Below the pieces are notes generated by a model. The model did no database searches. It was not told where the DNA came from and worked only from the letters and a program-made list of their open reading frames with translations. Of a stretch of DNA of 64,000 nucleotides, positions 54,125 to 64,000 are shown piece by piece. The stretch is from Oceanobacillus jeddahensis. Lineage in GTDB: Bacteria; Bacillota; Bacilli; Bacillales; Amphibacillaceae. The stretch's first letter is position 1. Every line of letters starts with the position of its first letter. The translations under genes and the position numbers were made by a program. The stretch lies in the NCBI RefSeq assembly GCF_000750635.1, contig NZ_CCDM010000002.1, positions 1,054,001-1,118,000 on the forward strand, written 5' to 3'.

Positions 54125-54424
54125 TTGAATAAATGGCAACAAAGAATCCGTTCACTTTTAATGGAGCAATTCTCTCTTCCATCCGATGTTGTTATGGAGA
54201 TGCCTCGCATAACAATTATTGGACATTTGCATTTTTATATTGAAAATCATCAAGGCTTAGCCCTCTATACCAATGAAGAGCTGAGGCTAAAGGTAGCAAA
54301 TGGGTTTGTAAGCATTAAAGGACATTCTTTTGTGCTTAAAATGATGCTTCCAAAAGAAATTATGTTAGAGGGAACCATTTCCGAAGTACTCTTTTTAAAC
54401 AAAGAAGGTGGAAAAGAAGTATGA
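54125..54424 (+). CDS. yqfC: Sporulation protein YqfC
   Basis: 99 residues from TTG 54125 (RBS AGGGGGGATCA). MEMPRITIIGHLHFYIENHQ and SIKGHSFVLKMMLPKEIMLE fit the YqfC/DUF1429 family, small mother-cell sporulation proteins, always beside yqfD. Confidence 0.9.
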   Translation: MNKWQQRIRSLLMEQFSLPSDVVMEMPRITIIGHLHFYIENHQGLALYTNEELRLKVANGFVSIKGHSFVLKMMLPKEIMLEGTISEVLFLNKEGGKEV

Positions 54425-54538
54425 AATTTCCATTTTCATCAAGCTTTTAGAAACTTCCTTCATAAAAATAAATTTTTGGAAAAGGTAGTATGATTCTATG
54501 CAAAATTGAGGATAGCAAACGAGCAATAGGAGGTTGAA

Positions 54539-55756
54539 ATGAAAAAACAAAACCCGCCGTCTATACGTGCATACGTTACTGTTCGTGTTAAAGGAGTTAG
54601 ACCAGAACTATTCTTACAAAAATGTGCCAGCCAGGGGATTCGTATTTGGGATGTAAAAAAAGTAGAAGAGGAATGCTGTCAAGCTACGATTATGTACAAA
54701 GACTTAGGGGCCTTAAGAAAGATAAGGAGAGATTCTTTATATAAAGTTTCCTTTATGGATTCCAAAGGCTTTCCTTTTTTTCTTTCAAGGCTTAGTAGAA
54801 AAAAATATTTACTCGCTGGTATACTTACTGGTTTTTTATTTTTCTTCGTTTTATCTAACTTATTATGGTCTGTTCATATAACTGGTGTACCAAAAGAAAT
54901 TGAGGAAAAAATAGAAACAGAGCTTGACTCATTAGGGATATATCCCGGTGCATGGCTGTTTTCTCTTGCTACACCAAAAGATATTCAACGCCAGCTCTTA
55001 AATGAAGTTCCCGAGCTGCTTTGGACAGGCGTCCACCTTCAAGGGACAACGCTGCATTTAGAAGCTGTTGAAAAAACAATTGTAGAAGAAATACCTCCTG
55101 GAGAACCTAGGAATTTAGTGGCAACAAAAAAAGGGATTATTACAAACATGTATGTTTCTAGAGGACGAGCTATGGTAAGCGTTAATGATTATGTTGTTCC
55201 TGGAGAAATTTTAGTGTCTGGTAATTTAAATACAGAAGAAGGGGAAGATAATACCGACGCTGAAGAACCGTCTGATAAACCTGTTGCTGCAGAGGCAGAC
55301 GTAGTTGCAAACACATGGTATGAAGTGCAAGTCACTGTTCCACTTCAATACCAAGCAGAGGAAATAACCGGAGACCAGAAGAAGAAGCATTATTTGCGTT
55401 TTGGAGATGTGCAGCTTCCTTTCTGGGGATTTAAAAACCCTGATTTTATTCATTCTCAAGAAGAACAAAGAGAACAGCCCATTCATTTTTTGAAATGGGA
55501 GCTGCCGATTTCTTATGTTTCCAGAGAAATTAGTGAGACAGAGATCATAGAGGAAGAGAGATCGAATGAAGAAGCTATAGAAGCAGGAATTGAACAAGCT
55601 AAAGTACAATTACTCCATGAACTGGGGCCAGAAGCTGTGATATTATCAGAAAAAATTTTACATGAACATATAGAGCATGGTAAAGTTGAATTAGTCTTAT
55701 ATCTTTCGGTAGAAGAAAATATTGTAAAAGAAGAACTTATTACTCAAGGAGACTGA
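54539..55756 (+). CDS. yqfD: Stage IV sporulation protein YqfD
   Basis: 405 residues. A cytoplasmic N-terminal domain of about 90 residues, one membrane helix (LLAGILTGFLFFFVLSNLLW), then an outer domain with a POTRA-like start and a long beta part. Family YqfD/SpoIV, found only in endospore formers. An acidic loop (EGEDNTDAEEPSDK) interrupts the outer domain. phoH starts 2 bp after its stop. Confidence 0.95.
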   Translation: MKKQNPPSIRAYVTVRVKGVRPELFLQKCASQGIRIWDVKKVEEECCQATIMYKDLGALRKIRRDSLYKVSFMDSKGFPFFLSRLSRKKYLLAGILTGFLFFFVLSNLLWSVHITGVPKEIEEKIETELDSLGIYPGAWLFSLATPKDIQRQLLNEVPELLWTGVHLQGTTLHLEAVEKTIVEEIPPGEPRNLVATKKGIITNMYVSRGRAMVSVNDYVVPGEILVSGNLNTEEGEDNTDAEEPSDKPVAAEADVVANTWYEVQVTVPLQYQAEEITGDQKKKHYLRFGDVQLPFWGFKNPDFIHSQEEQREQPIHFLKWELPISYVSREISETEIIEEERSNEEAIEAGIEQAKVQLLHELGPEAVILSEKILHEHIEHGKVELVLYLSVEENIVKEELITQGD

Positions 55757-55758
55757 TT

Positions 55759-56721
55759 ATGCCCGAAAAATTAGTGGATATTGATTTACAATTAGAAGGT
55801 GCCAATGAAGCACTTGCTTTATTTGGTACAAACGATAAACATTTAAAACAATTGGAAGCTTTACTTGAGGTGGATATTATATCCAGAGGTGAATCCATCC
55901 GTGTTTCTGGAGACAATCAGGCAGTACAGTTAGTGCAGGAGATTCTGCTGACCATTTTAAGTGTTATCCGGAAAGGCCAGACAGTATCGGAACGGGATGT
56001 TGTCTATGCTGTAGACTTAGCGAAAAAAGGGAAGATCAAACAGTTTGAGACTTTATTTGAAGATGAAATCACAAAGAATTATAAAGGAAAGTCGATCCGT
56101 GTAAAAACACTTGGGCAGAAGCAATATGTTCAGGCTATCAAATCGAAGGACCTCGTATTTGGGATCGGTCCAGCGGGAACAGGGAAAACGTATCTGGCTG
56201 TTGTTATGGCCGTACACGCTATGAAGAACGGGCTGGTAAAAAAAATTATTTTAACTAGACCGGCAGTAGAAGCCGGCGAAAGCTTAGGTTTTTTACCAGG
56301 GGATTTAAAGGAGAAGGTAGATCCTTATTTAAGACCTCTATATGATGCATTGCATGATGTGTTAGGGGCGGAGCATACAGCGCGTTTAATTGAAAGAGAA
56401 ACTATCGAAATTGCTCCGTTAGCTTATATGCGAGGCAGAACATTAGATGATGCTTTTGTTATATTGGATGAAGCACAAAATACGACACCAGCACAAATGA
56501 AAATGTTTTTAACCCGCCTTGGTTTTGGCTCAAAAATGATTATTACTGGAGATATGACACAAGTGGATCTCCCTAAAGGTATTATTTCTGGATTAAAGGT
56601 TGCAGAGCGAATGCTGTCTCCGATTGAAGGATTAGCTTTTGTGCATTTGCAAGCAGCTGATGTGGTACGCCATCCACTCGTTCAAAAAATAATAAACGCT
56701 TACGAAACAGAAAGTGATTAG
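55759..56721 (+). CDS. phoH: PhoH-family ATPase
   Basis: 320 residues. N-terminal KH-like segment and then a superfamily-1-like ATPase: Walker A GIGPAGTGKTYLA, ILTRPAVEAGESLGFLPGDL, Walker B FVILDEAQNTTP, MIITGDMTQVDLP. PhoH proteins act in RNA and ribosome maturation, next to ybeY. Overlapping transcription with yqfD is likely. Confidence 0.96.
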   Translation: MPEKLVDIDLQLEGANEALALFGTNDKHLKQLEALLEVDIISRGESIRVSGDNQAVQLVQEILLTILSVIRKGQTVSERDVVYAVDLAKKGKIKQFETLFEDEITKNYKGKSIRVKTLGQKQYVQAIKSKDLVFGIGPAGTGKTYLAVVMAVHAMKNGLVKKIILTRPAVEAGESLGFLPGDLKEKVDPYLRPLYDALHDVLGAEHTARLIERETIEIAPLAYMRGRTLDDAFVILDEAQNTTPAQMKMFLTRLGFGSKMIITGDMTQVDLPKGIISGLKVAERMLSPIEGLAFVHLQAADVVRHPLVQKIINAYETESD

Positions 56722-56770
56722 AAAAAGAGCGAATGTCCGTTTTTCTTGTGCTTTCCTAACGTGGAATGAA

Positions 56771-56800
56771 GGATGAGACAAAAGTGTGTCTCATCCTTAT
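56771..56800 (+). terminator. Terminator-like hairpin after phoH
   Basis: GGATGAGAC pairs with GTCTCATCC; followed by TTATTGTT. Confidence 0.75.
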
Positions 56801-57029
56801 TGTTCCACCATTAGAAAATATAAGCCATTTAAGGAAAAAATGCGATGGATATGATATCCTAATATCGACGTTGGTCACATCGTGTGATCATTTTTAGTCG
56901 ATGAAAGCGCAAATGTTTTCGATAAGGACAAGATATTTCTTTGATTTTACATAATAGATAGGATATTTAAGGTTATTTTTGGTGCTAATAATGGAAACTT
57001 AAGTAAATATTTCAGAGAAACAGTCTATA

Positions 57030-57185
57030 TCTATATAAAGTGGGAATTTTATCGCAGTGTAACTAGCTACGAGGCTCCCACTTTAAGAGATGAAGAAATC
57101 ATGTTATTTCTAAGTGGAAGATCGGTCAACCAGTAGCTGCCCGATTCGTTCCGGCCTACAAGATCAAGCTTCACTTTATTTAACT
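57030..57185. repeat. Structured intergenic repeat candidate
   Basis: Two hairpin units: AAAGTGGGA...TCCCACTTT (57039-57083) and AAGTGGAAGATC...GATCAAGCTTCACTT. The middle is GC-richer than its surroundings (CCCGATTCGTTCCGGCC). No reading frame. Looks like a mobile repeat or RNA between phoH and pgpH. The rest of 56801-57227 shows nothing else. Confidence 0.45.
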
Positions 57186-57236
57186 AGATAAATCCATCAC
57201 AATACATGATAAAATATGTAATAGGGGGTGAAGGTA

Positions 57237-59354
57237 TTGAAAAAAAGATGGAAGAAAATACTTCCTTTTTTTAAAAATAGACGTAAATATTTTGTTGCAA
57301 TTATTCCAGCCCTCCTTATAGGAGCCATTGTTTTTTTGACGCTATTAGATAATGTGCGTACAGATACATATGATATTAAACGTTTTGCTGTTTCTGAAGA
57401 GACAATACGTTCCCCGATTACGATTGAAAATAAGCAGGAAACAGACCAAAGGATCCGGGAAGCTGTTAATGCTGTTCCTGATCGATATAGTATTTCCGAA
57501 GAAGTGACAGAAGAAAGAATTAATTATATTAACGAAATCTTTGACGCTGTATTAACGTTAAAAGAGGAGCATGATGAGGATACAATAGAAGATATGTACG
57601 AAGAAGAAGCAATTGAAATAAGGTCTTTACTCTCAGAAGAAATCAGTTCAGAAATTTCTGAAGAGGTATTTATTTCATTATTGCAACAGCCAGAACCAGC
57701 TTTAGAAGAAGCTAATACAGTCTTTACGCAGAGTTTGGAAAATGTACTGAATCAAGGGATAAGAGCAGAAAATATTCAATCTGGAATTACAAACATAGAA
57801 CGTGATTTAGCTTATTCAGAGTTAGATGAAAATTTACAGGAAATTTTACTGGATTTGGCAGACTTTGCAGTGGTAGAAAATTCATTTTTTGATTATGAGG
57901 CAACTGCACAAGAGAAAAAAGATGCCGCAACACTTGTAGATCCTGTTGTTATTCGTGCAGGGGAAACCATTGTTCGTGAAGGGCAGACAATTACGAATGA
58001 AATTTATGAACAACTCGAATTAGTAGGTGTATTATCACAGGAAGGTAATATTTACCCGATTCTTGCTTTAGGATTTCTTGCTGCTGTTATTGCTTACTTT
58101 TTCGGAATGGAATGCTTGCAAATTGCTAAAGAAAGAGATTGGAGCGTTCTACCAATCATAGCTGTTTTACTGTTGAGTATACTGGCCATTTTTGTTATGA
58201 AGATTCAGAGTTATTTCTTTGACCAATCAAATGCATTATATTTAGTTACCCCGATTGCTGCCATAGCTATTTTATTAAAAGTATTAATAAGCGATCGTTC
58301 CGCACTGCGTCTAAGCATTTTATATTCTATATTAGCAGCATTTATGTTTAATAACTATATTGCCGGGATGCTGCATGTAGAAGCAGCAATTTATTTTCTT
58401 TTTTCACAGCTTGCTGCGATTGTATTAATGAAGAAATTAAGTGAACGTCTTGTTATTTTAAAAACAGCCATTGGATTAATTTTAATTCATTCAGCTGTCA
58501 TTATTTTATTTTTATTCTTGTCCTTTGAAAAATATACATGGTTCGATGTTTTTTTATACCTTGCCTTTGGAATAGTAGCGGCGTGTCTCTCGGCTATCCT
58601 GGCAATCGGTTTATTACCATTATTTGAAAGCTTTTTGGGAATGTTAACAGATATGAAACTTCTGCAATTAGCTAATCCGAATCAACCACTGTTAAAACGG
58701 CTTCTGGTGGAGACTCCTGGAACATATCATCATTCTGTGATGGTTGCTAACATCAGTGAAACGGCATGTGAAGCAGTAGGCGCAAATGGATTACTGGCCA
58801 GGGTAGGTGCTTATTATCATGATATTGGCAAAACGGTACGACCAGGATTTTTCATTGAAAATCAAATGCCGAATAATAATCCGCATGATAAATTGCCGCC
58901 TAAAGAAAGCGCAGATATTATTATCCGGCATACAACCGATGGGGCAAATTTATTAAAAGCGCATAAAATGCCTAAGGAAATCATTGATATCGCGAAGCAG
59001 CATCATTCCAATTCTGTAGTTCAATACTTTTACATGAAGGCAAAGGAGTTAGACCCTGAAACAGAAGAAGCAGACTTCAGGTATCCAGGACCAAAGCCAG
59101 AAACGAAAGAAAATGCAATTGTTTGTATTTGTGATTCTGTTGAGCCTGCAGTTCGCTCTTTGCAAGAACCAACACCTGAGACGATTGATTCCATTGTTTC
59201 TTCTATTATCAACAGCAAAATTTCAGATGGACAATTAGATAACAGTCCTTTAACATTAAAAGAGTTGAAAATCATTCAACATACGGTTTGTGATGCTTTG
59301 AAAGGAATTTTCCATTCTAGAATTCAGTATCCGAAGAAGGAAGGAGATAAATAA
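57237..59354 (+). CDS. pgpH: Cyclic-di-AMP phosphodiesterase PgpH (7TM-HD)
   Basis: 705 residues from TTG 57237 (RBS AGGGGGTGAAGG; GTG 57228 is possible). One membrane helix, a large extracellular 7TM-HDED domain, seven helices, then an HD hydrolase domain with [12 protein letters not shown] and [13 protein letters not shown]. It breaks c-di-AMP down to pApA and so controls potassium and osmolyte balance. ybeY overlaps its stop codon. Confidence 0.95.
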   Translation: MKKRWKKILPFFKNRRKYFVAIIPALLIGAIVFLTLLDNVRTDTYDIKRFAVSEETIRSPITIENKQETDQRIREAVNAVPDRYSISEEVTEERINYINEIFDAVLTLKEEHDEDTIEDMYEEEAIEIRSLLSEEISSEISEEVFISLLQQPEPALEEANTVFTQSLENVLNQGIRAENIQSGITNIERDLAYSELDENLQEILLDLADFAVVENSFFDYEATAQEKKDAATLVDPVVIRAGETIVREGQTITNEIYEQLELVGVLSQEGNIYPILALGFLAAVIAYFFGMECLQIAKERDWSVLPIIAVLLLSILAIFVMKIQSYFFDQSNALYLVTPIAAIAILLKVLISDRSALRLSILYSILAAFMFNNYIAGMLHVEAAIYFLFSQLAAIVLMKKLSERLVILKTAIGLILIHSAVIILFLFLSFEKYTWFDVFLYLAFGIVAACLSAILAIGLLPLFESFLGMLTDMKLLQLANPNQPLLKRLLVETPGTYHHSVMVANISETACEAVGANGLLARVGAYYHDIGKTVRPGFFIENQMPNNNPHDKLPPKESADIIIRHTTDGANLLKAHKMPKEIIDIAKQHHSNSVVQYFYMKAKELDPETEEADFRYPGPKPETKENAIVCICDSVEPAVRSLQEPTPETIDSIVSSIINSKISDGQLDNSPLTLKELKIIQHTVCDALKGIFHSRIQYPKKEGDK

Positions 59355-59818
59355 TGCTTATTGATTTTCAAGATGAAACAATTGCTGTGTCTGAGGCACA
59401 TAAAGAGCTTGTTGAAAAGTTGCTTACTTTTGCTGGAAAAAAAGAAAAAGTAGCTGCAGAAGCAGAAATCTCAATCAGCTTTGTGGATAATGAACAAATT
59501 CAATTAATCAATAGAGATTATCGGGATAAAGATCGACCGACAGATGTTATTTCATTTGCTATGCAGGAAATGGAAGAGGAAGAGCTTGAAATTGTTGGTG
59601 AAGGATTGCCAGTTGTACTTGGAGATATTATTATTTCTATCGATAAGGCAAAAGAGCAAGCGGAGGAGTATAATCACAGCTTTGAGAGAGAGCTGGCCTT
59701 TTTAGCATTACATGGATTCCTGCACCTGCTTGGGTACGATCATATGAATGTGGAAGATGAGAAGGAAATGTTTGGCAGGCAAGACGAAATTCTAGGTGAA
59801 TTTGGCATTGAAAGATAA
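59354..59818 (+). CDS. ybeY: Endoribonuclease YbeY
   Basis: 154 residues. The zinc site [11 protein letters not shown] (HxxxHxxxxxH) and RPTDVISF are complete. Acts in 16S rRNA 3' processing and ribosome quality control. It overlaps pgpH by one base and dgkA by 23 bp. Confidence 0.97.
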   Translation: MLIDFQDETIAVSEAHKELVEKLLTFAGKKEKVAAEAEISISFVDNEQIQLINRDYRDKDRPTDVISFAMQEMEEEELEIVGEGLPVVLGDIIISIDKAKEQAEEYNHSFERELAFLALHGFLHLLGYDHMNVEDEKEMFGRQDEILGEFGIER

Positions 59819-60170
59819 GAAAAGAGTTGTTGGATTCCGTTATGCTTGGGCAGGGCTGAAAACCGTTGTGAAAAAGGAGTCAAATTTTCAACTGCATCTT
59901 GTCGCTACGATGATTGTAGTTGCAGCAGGTTTCTTTTTCCGTCTTTCTCTCATCGAATGGGCAGTTATTTTATTAACGATCGGTCTGGTACTTATCACTG
60001 AAATGATAAACAGTGTCATTGAGCGGGTGATGGATTTTATTCAGCCGGGTTATGATGAAAGAATAAAGGAAATAAAGGATATTGCAGCTGGAGTTGTTCT
60101 TGTTACGGCACTGATATCCATTGTAGTCGGAATACTTATTTTCGCTCCTAAAATAATTCAATTAATATGA
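59796..60170 (+). CDS. dgkA: Undecaprenol/diacylglycerol kinase
   Basis: 124 residues, GTG start within ybeY. Three membrane helices and the catalytic [14 protein letters not shown] segment of DgkA. In Gram-positive bacteria it phosphorylates undecaprenol. In B. subtilis cdd lies between dgkA and era; here it is absent. Confidence 0.95.
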   Translation: MNLALKDKKRVVGFRYAWAGLKTVVKKESNFQLHLVATMIVVAAGFFFRLSLIEWAVILLTIGLVLITEMINSVIERVMDFIQPGYDERIKEIKDIAAGVVLVTALISIVVGILIFAPKIIQLI

Positions 60171-60224
60171 TTTTTGAGAAGAACCGTATTGTATTGAAAA
60201 TGTTATAGTGGTCCAACATATATC

Positions 60225-60267
60225 GTTACAAAAAGAGAGGTCATCATAAAACCTCTCTTTTTGTAAC
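60225..60267. terminator. Strong terminator after dgkA
   Basis: GTTACAAAAAGAGAGGT and its exact complement, 17 bp, with internal T run. Confidence 0.92.
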
Positions 60268-60369
60268 CCATTGTATCATTATTAAAGGTTTTGTCGATAT
60301 AATGAAACCAATTTAAAAATGTAGTATGATAGGTAGTAAGCACACAATAGAAATTCGGAGGAACGCAGC

Positions 60370-61272
60370 ATGACAAATAATTTCAAATCAGGATTTATTG
60401 CTATTATTGGCAGGCCAAATGTTGGTAAATCGACTTTTATGAACCGGGTAATTGGACAAAAAATAGCAATAATGAGTGATAAGGCGCAAACGACAAGAAA
60501 TAAAATACAGGGTGTTTTGACAACGAAAGCGTATCAAATGATTTTCATTGATACACCAGGAATTCATAAACCAAAGCATAAATTAGGCGATTTTATGGTG
60601 CAGGTGGCAGAGAATACACTGAATGAAGTGGACAACATTTTATTCATGATTAATGCAGATGAGGGTTATGGACGTGGAGATCAGTATATTATTGATTTAT
60701 TACAAAAAGTAAATCAGCCCGTTTACCTGGTTATTAATAAGATTGATAAAATTGAACCGGAAAAACTGATGCAGCTGATTAACCAGTATAAGGATCTTTA
60801 CGAATTTGATGAAATTATTCCAATTTCTGCATTGGAAGGAAATAATGTGGATCATTTGTTAGAGGTACTTGCAGATAAAATGTCGGAAGGACCGCAGTAC
60901 TACCCGACAGATCAGATCACAGATCATCCAGAACGATTTATTATTTCTGAGCTTATCCGGGAAAAGGTATTACATCATACAAAAGAAGAAATACCGCATT
61001 CGATTACGGTTGTCATTGAAAATATAGAAGAGAGAGAACAGGAAAAATTATTAGTACAAGCCACGATTATTACAGAAAGAAGCTCGCAAAAAGGTATATT
61101 AATCGGCAAGCAGGGAAGCATGCTGAAAAAAATCGGCCAGCAGTCACGCCGCGATATCGAGGCATTACTTGGTTCCAAAGTATATTTAGAGCTTTGGGTA
61201 AAAGTGAAAAAAGATTGGAGAAACAAACAGAATCAATTACATGAATATGGATTCCGACTTGATGAATATTAA
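60370..61272 (+). CDS. era: GTPase Era
   Basis: 300 residues. G1 [10 protein letters not shown]2 region [11 protein letters not shown]3 DTPG, G4 NKID, G5 SAL, and a C-terminal KH domain with [12 protein letters not shown]. Binds the 3' end of 16S rRNA in 30S assembly. RBS CGGAGGAACG. Confidence 0.98.
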   Translation: MTNNFKSGFIAIIGRPNVGKSTFMNRVIGQKIAIMSDKAQTTRNKIQGVLTTKAYQMIFIDTPGIHKPKHKLGDFMVQVAENTLNEVDNILFMINADEGYGRGDQYIIDLLQKVNQPVYLVINKIDKIEPEKLMQLINQYKDLYEFDEIIPISALEGNNVDHLLEVLADKMSEGPQYYPTDQITDHPERFIISELIREKVLHHTKEEIPHSITVVIENIEEREQEKLLVQATIITERSSQKGILIGKQGSMLKKIGQQSRRDIEALLGSKVYLELWVKVKKDWRNKQNQLHEYGFRLDEY

Positions 61273-61588
61273 AAAGTATGTTCAAAGGGTTAGAATAGTT
61301 ATTTTTATTGGCAAATAGCTTTTTTGAAATTCCTCGTAAAGATGGTAATTTTTTATACTAATGAAAACAATAAAATCGAACCAACCTATAAAAGAAGCGG
61401 GAAGTTAATGTCAGGCTGTCCTTTTAGTTAGAAATCTCGGTATACGTTAAAGGGGCTTTTCAAAGCGAATTTTGTTTTGGGGGGTTCCTTATACTCTAGA
61501 GTGTAAGTTTTAGGCAAATGCCTTCGTAGCACTTATTTGCCAAGTGCTATTGCTTAGCAAAAAAATAATTTGAAAGGTGGGGTTTCTT
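61273..61588. other. Intergenic region between era and yqzL
   Basis: No gene. Contains a small palindrome (TTATACTCTAGAGTGTAA, about 61489-61506) and hairpins from GGCAAAT...ATTTGCC and TAGCACTT...AAGTGCTA near 61513-61550 that may terminate era. A T-rich stretch follows era directly. Confidence 0.5.
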
Positions 61589-61750
61589 GTGTTAGATGCT
61601 ACATGGAATTTGTTTTATCAAACAGGAAACATTGAAACCTATTTATTATTAAAAGAACTAGAGCAGCAAAAAGAATTAAACCCGGAACAGGAACAAAATA
61701 AACAGACACGATCTTCTTCGTACAAAAGTATAGACTTGCCATCTGTTTAA
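61589..61750 (+). CDS. yqzL: YqzL family small protein
   Basis: 53 residues from GTG 61589 (RBS GAAAGGTGGGG). LDATWNLFYQTGNIETYLLL then KELEQQ matches the YqzL family found between era and recO in Bacillaceae. Function unknown. Confidence 0.9.
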   Translation: MLDATWNLFYQTGNIETYLLLKELEQQKELNPEQEQNKQTRSSSYKSIDLPSV

Positions 61751-61809
61751 CCATGCCGATTGAAGTTTTTAATTTTTGTTCAATGAAAAGTGAGGCCGGG
61801 TGATTTAGA

Positions 61810-62553
61810 GTGTTGGAACAAATAGATGGTATTGTATTAAAAACAAAAGATTATGGTGAAACGCATAAATTAGTAACAATCTATAGCGGGAAGTTTGGAA
61901 AGTTTCAAGCCTTAGCAAAAGGCGCGAAAAAACCAAAAAGTCGAATGGCTGCTGTTACTCAGCCATTCGTATTCACCCGCTTTTTTGTTTATTTAGGCAG
62001 CGGACTCAGTACAATTCAACAAGGTGAATTATTAAACTCTCACCGTACAATACGGGAAGATTTTATAAAAACTGCTTATTGCTCCTATATTGCAGAGCTT
62101 ACAGATAAACTTTTAGAAAATAAAAGTACAGATCCATTTCTGTTTGAACAATTTCAACAAACATTACAGTGGATTGAAGAGAAGGACCAAGCTGAAATTC
62201 CAATCATGATGTATGAATTAAAGCTCTATAAAAAGGCTGGATTTGCTCCCGTTTTAAATCAGTGTTTGAACTGTGAAGGAAGGCAGCACCCTTTTGTGTT
62301 TTCTGTGGTGGAAGGCGGATTTCTTTGTATCAGATGTCGTCATATAGACCCGGAAGCAATAGAACTTTCCCAAAAATTAGCTAAACTGTTGTATTTATTT
62401 TCAGAAGTAGAACTAGAACGTATTGGTACGATCCAAATGAAACCGGAAAATGTGAAAATGCTTCAGGCTATATTAAAAGCTTATTATGATCGATATGGAG
62501 GATACTACATTAAATCACGAAAGTTTTTGGATCAGCTTGATTTATTTAAGTAA
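61810..62553 (+). CDS. recO: DNA repair protein RecO
   Basis: 247 residues. OB-fold N-terminus (GIVLKTKDYGETHKLVTIYS, GAKKPKSRMAAVTQPF) and a zinc-binding CLNC...CIRC motif in the C-terminal half. Loads RecA with RecR in the RecFOR pathway. GTG start, or TTG one codon later. Confidence 0.96.
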   Translation: MLEQIDGIVLKTKDYGETHKLVTIYSGKFGKFQALAKGAKKPKSRMAAVTQPFVFTRFFVYLGSGLSTIQQGELLNSHRTIREDFIKTAYCSYIAELTDKLLENKSTDPFLFEQFQQTLQWIEEKDQAEIPIMMYELKLYKKAGFAPVLNQCLNCEGRQHPFVFSVVEGGFLCIRCRHIDPEAIELSQKLAKLLYLFSEVELERIGTIQMKPENVKMLQAILKAYYDRYGGYYIKSRKFLDQLDLFK

Positions 62554-62820
62554 CTAAACTTTAGCACCTAAGAATAAGCATATATCTCGCCATTCCAGGA
62601 TTGTCGTGTTTTTCATTATTGTGTTTGCTTTTTGGTTACATATCCAGCCATTTTGGAATTGGTGATTGTGCATAGCTCCGCTCCGACCAACCACTCCGCC
62701 GCAGCGGTGATCTTACACTTTACTTTCTTTACCCTTTGGCAAGAGAGTTATCAAAGGAACGATCAACTCCTGTTTCTATGGAAGTTTCTTTTTAAGGTGC
62801 GAAAGTTGAGTAAGTAATAA

Positions 62821-62850
62821 TTGACAAGCTAAGGGGTAATGAAGTATGAT
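62821..62850 (+). promoter_or_regulatory. glyQS promoter
   Basis: TTGACA, 18 bp, TATGAT directly upstream of the T-box leader. Confidence 0.75.
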
Positions 62851-62857
62851 TTGTACA

Positions 62858-63105
62858 TAAAATCTGTTTAAAGCAATGTAATCTTATACAAAATGATGGC
62901 TGTAATGATGAAGAAGAGTACGGAAGCATTTTCTGTAAAAAGCGAGTCTGGAATGGTGTGAGCCAGATATATAGAAGCTTCAGGAAGGAACTTCGGAGCA
63001 GCGGAAATGAAAAGAGGCCCTTGAAAACAAGGGCAAATAGGGTGGAACCGCGGTTTAAGCCGTCCCTATGTCTGTTTGAACAACAGACATAGGGACGGCT
63101 TTTTA
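62858..63105 (+). promoter_or_regulatory. T-box riboswitch of the glycyl-tRNA synthetase operon
   Basis: Stem I begins with the GATGAAGAAGAGTA element. The T-box AGGGTGGAACCGCGG lies at 63039-63053, preceded by AGCAGCGGAAATGAAAAGAG. A terminator of 18 bp follows (GCCGTCCCTATGTCTGTT and complement, then TTTTT). Uncharged tRNA-Gly should favour the antiterminator. The specifier is presumably a Gly codon; a GGA near 62980 is a candidate that was not proved by folding. Confidence 0.93.
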
Positions 63106-63230
63106 GTATGAAAGGAAACATACGACGGACACAGTATTTTAGTATCTGAGTGGTTTTAGTGAACGCCACGTTGTCTAATATTCCCTTAATAACTATATTA
63201 AATTACTTATCCATTAAAGGAGTGGAGTCA

Positions 63231-64000
63231 ATGAATATCCAAGAAATGATTTTAACTTTACAAAATCATTGGTCAGATCAAAATTGTATCTTAATGCAAG
63301 CTTATGATACAGAAAAAGGTGCGGGCACAATGTCTCCAATGACGTTGCTGCGAAGCTTAGGACCAGAACCATGGAATGCGGCCTATGTAGAACCTTCCAG
63401 ACGTCCGGCAGATGGCAGATATGGGAAAAACCCAAATCGTCTGTATCAACATCATCAATTTCAAGTTGTCATGAAACCTTCTCCAGAGAATATTCAAGAA
63501 TTATATTTAGAGTCTTTGAAAAAACTTGGGATTGACCCACTTAAGCATGATATTCGTTTTGTAGAAGACAATTGGGAGAATCCAACACTTGGAGCAGCTG
63601 GTCTAGGTTGGGAAGTATGGTTAGATGGAATGGAAATCACACAGTTTACCTATTTTCAACAAATTGGCGGTTTAGAAGCGAATCCGGTTACCGTTGAATT
63701 AACATATGGAATTGAGCGATTGGCCTCTTATATTCAAGATAAAGAAAATGTATTTGATTTAGAGTGGAATAACGGTGTGACGCTGCGTGATATTTTCTAT
63801 CAACCAGAATATGAGCATTCGGTTTATACGTTTGAAACATCGAATACAGATATGTTGTTTGATTTATTTACAAAATACGAACAGGAAGCAAAAGCGACCA
63901 TGGAGCGAGGACTTGTCTTCCCGGCATATGATTATGTTTTAAAATGCTCCCATACGTTTAACCTTTTAGATGCAAAAGGGGTTATTTCTGTAACGGAAAG
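63231..64000 (+). CDS. glyQ: Glycyl-tRNA synthetase alpha subunit (3' partial)
   Basis: 256 codons present of about 297; it runs off the window. [40 protein letters not shown] and [20 protein letters not shown] are the class II catalytic parts of GlyQ. Start at 63231 after AAAGGAGTGG. glyS should follow. Confidence 0.97.
   Translation, partial: MNIQEMILTLQNHWSDQNCILMQAYDTEKGAGTMSPMTLLRSLGPEPWNAAYVEPSRRPADGRYGKNPNRLYQHHQFQVVMKPSPENIQELYLESLKKLGIDPLKHDIRFVEDNWENPTLGAAGLGWEVWLDGMEITQFTYFQQIGGLEANPVTVELTYGIERLASYIQDKENVFDLEWNNGVTLRDIFYQPEYEHSVYTFETSNTDMLFDLFTKYEQEAKATMERGLVFPAYDYVLKCSHTFNLLDAKGVISVTE

Noticed and set aside
62632..62817. Open frame of 61 codons between recO and glyQ
   Set aside because: No RBS, odd composition, ends at the glyQS promoter; nothing else was seen in 62554-62820.
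1..64000. CRISPR arrays, tRNA or rRNA genes
   Set aside because: No regularly spaced repeats and no cloverleaf or rRNA sequence were recognised. The T-box leader before glyQ carries tRNA-interacting motifs but is not a tRNA.

Overview
The window is low-GC Firmicute DNA. Shine-Dalgarno sites of the AGGAGG type are strong, GTG and TTG starts are frequent, and the right-hand quarter has the gene order mtaB-deoC-rpsU-yqeY-nfeD-floA-(hyp)-yqfC-yqfD-phoH-pgpH-ybeY-dgkA-era-yqzL-recO-[T-box]-glyQ. This is the Bacillus-type chromosomal order and includes sporulation genes, so an endospore-forming Bacillaceae host is likely, perhaps an Oceanobacillus/Virgibacillus-like genus. The genus is inference. 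No tRNA or rRNA gene and no CRISPR array was seen.

Positions 1 to about 30,400 are a patchwork of acquired metal, sulfur and redox genes. First comes a metal and sulfur block: CoA-disulfide reductase with rhodanese, CsoR-type repressor, CzrA-type ArsR, cystathionine lyase family, a frameshifted ZIP transporter, lipoamide dehydrogenase, an ArsR pseudogene and a His-rich P-type ATPase. Next is a scrapyard of remnants (aroA, IS630, resolvase, XRE, cadA, cadC) around an intact glutamate dehydrogenase and a CYP152-type P450. A second, broken copy of the lipoamide dehydrogenase-arsR unit follows. It is disrupted by a Bacillaceae MITE-like repeat that itself carries an IS4-family element. Behind it lie an intact arsR, a freestanding E2 catalytic core and a CDF zinc exporter. 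Then comes a copper regulon (mini-ferredoxin, CsoR, three CopZ, CopA, a CopL-like DUF1541 protein, a His-rich protein, a glutaredoxin-like protein and a 31-residue CSCC peptide) with CsoR-like boxes in front of most units, followed by thioredoxin reductase, thioredoxin and an MFS exporter.

Positions about 29,860 to 47,970 look like the remains of a conjugative element or large plasmid. They hold a Tn916-Orf7-like sigma factor and a truncated Orf8-like gene, RadC, many small unknown genes, a DNA methyltransferase, an XRE regulator, a DUF4258/YgiT toxin-antitoxin-like pair, a MoxR ATPase with a VWA protein, and two Fic proteins. No relaxase, VirB4, coupling protein or integrase is visible. The most striking feature is a duplicated leader of about 250 bp (30448-30700 and 38992-39248). 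Both copies have the same extended -10 promoter, a conserved core and a terminal hairpin whose sequence differs but whose pairing is kept. Terminator-like hairpins also stand directly before many genes of this segment. Together these suggest a structured RNA, possibly for processive antitermination of long operons.

From 48,056 to the end the sequence is ordinary chromosome: tRNA modification (mtaB), ribosome (rpsU), membrane microdomains (nfeD, floA), sporulation (yqfC, yqfD), RNA and ribosome maturation (phoH, ybeY, era), c-di-AMP turnover (pgpH), lipid carrier recycling (dgkA), recombination (recO) and a T-box-controlled glycyl-tRNA synthetase operon.
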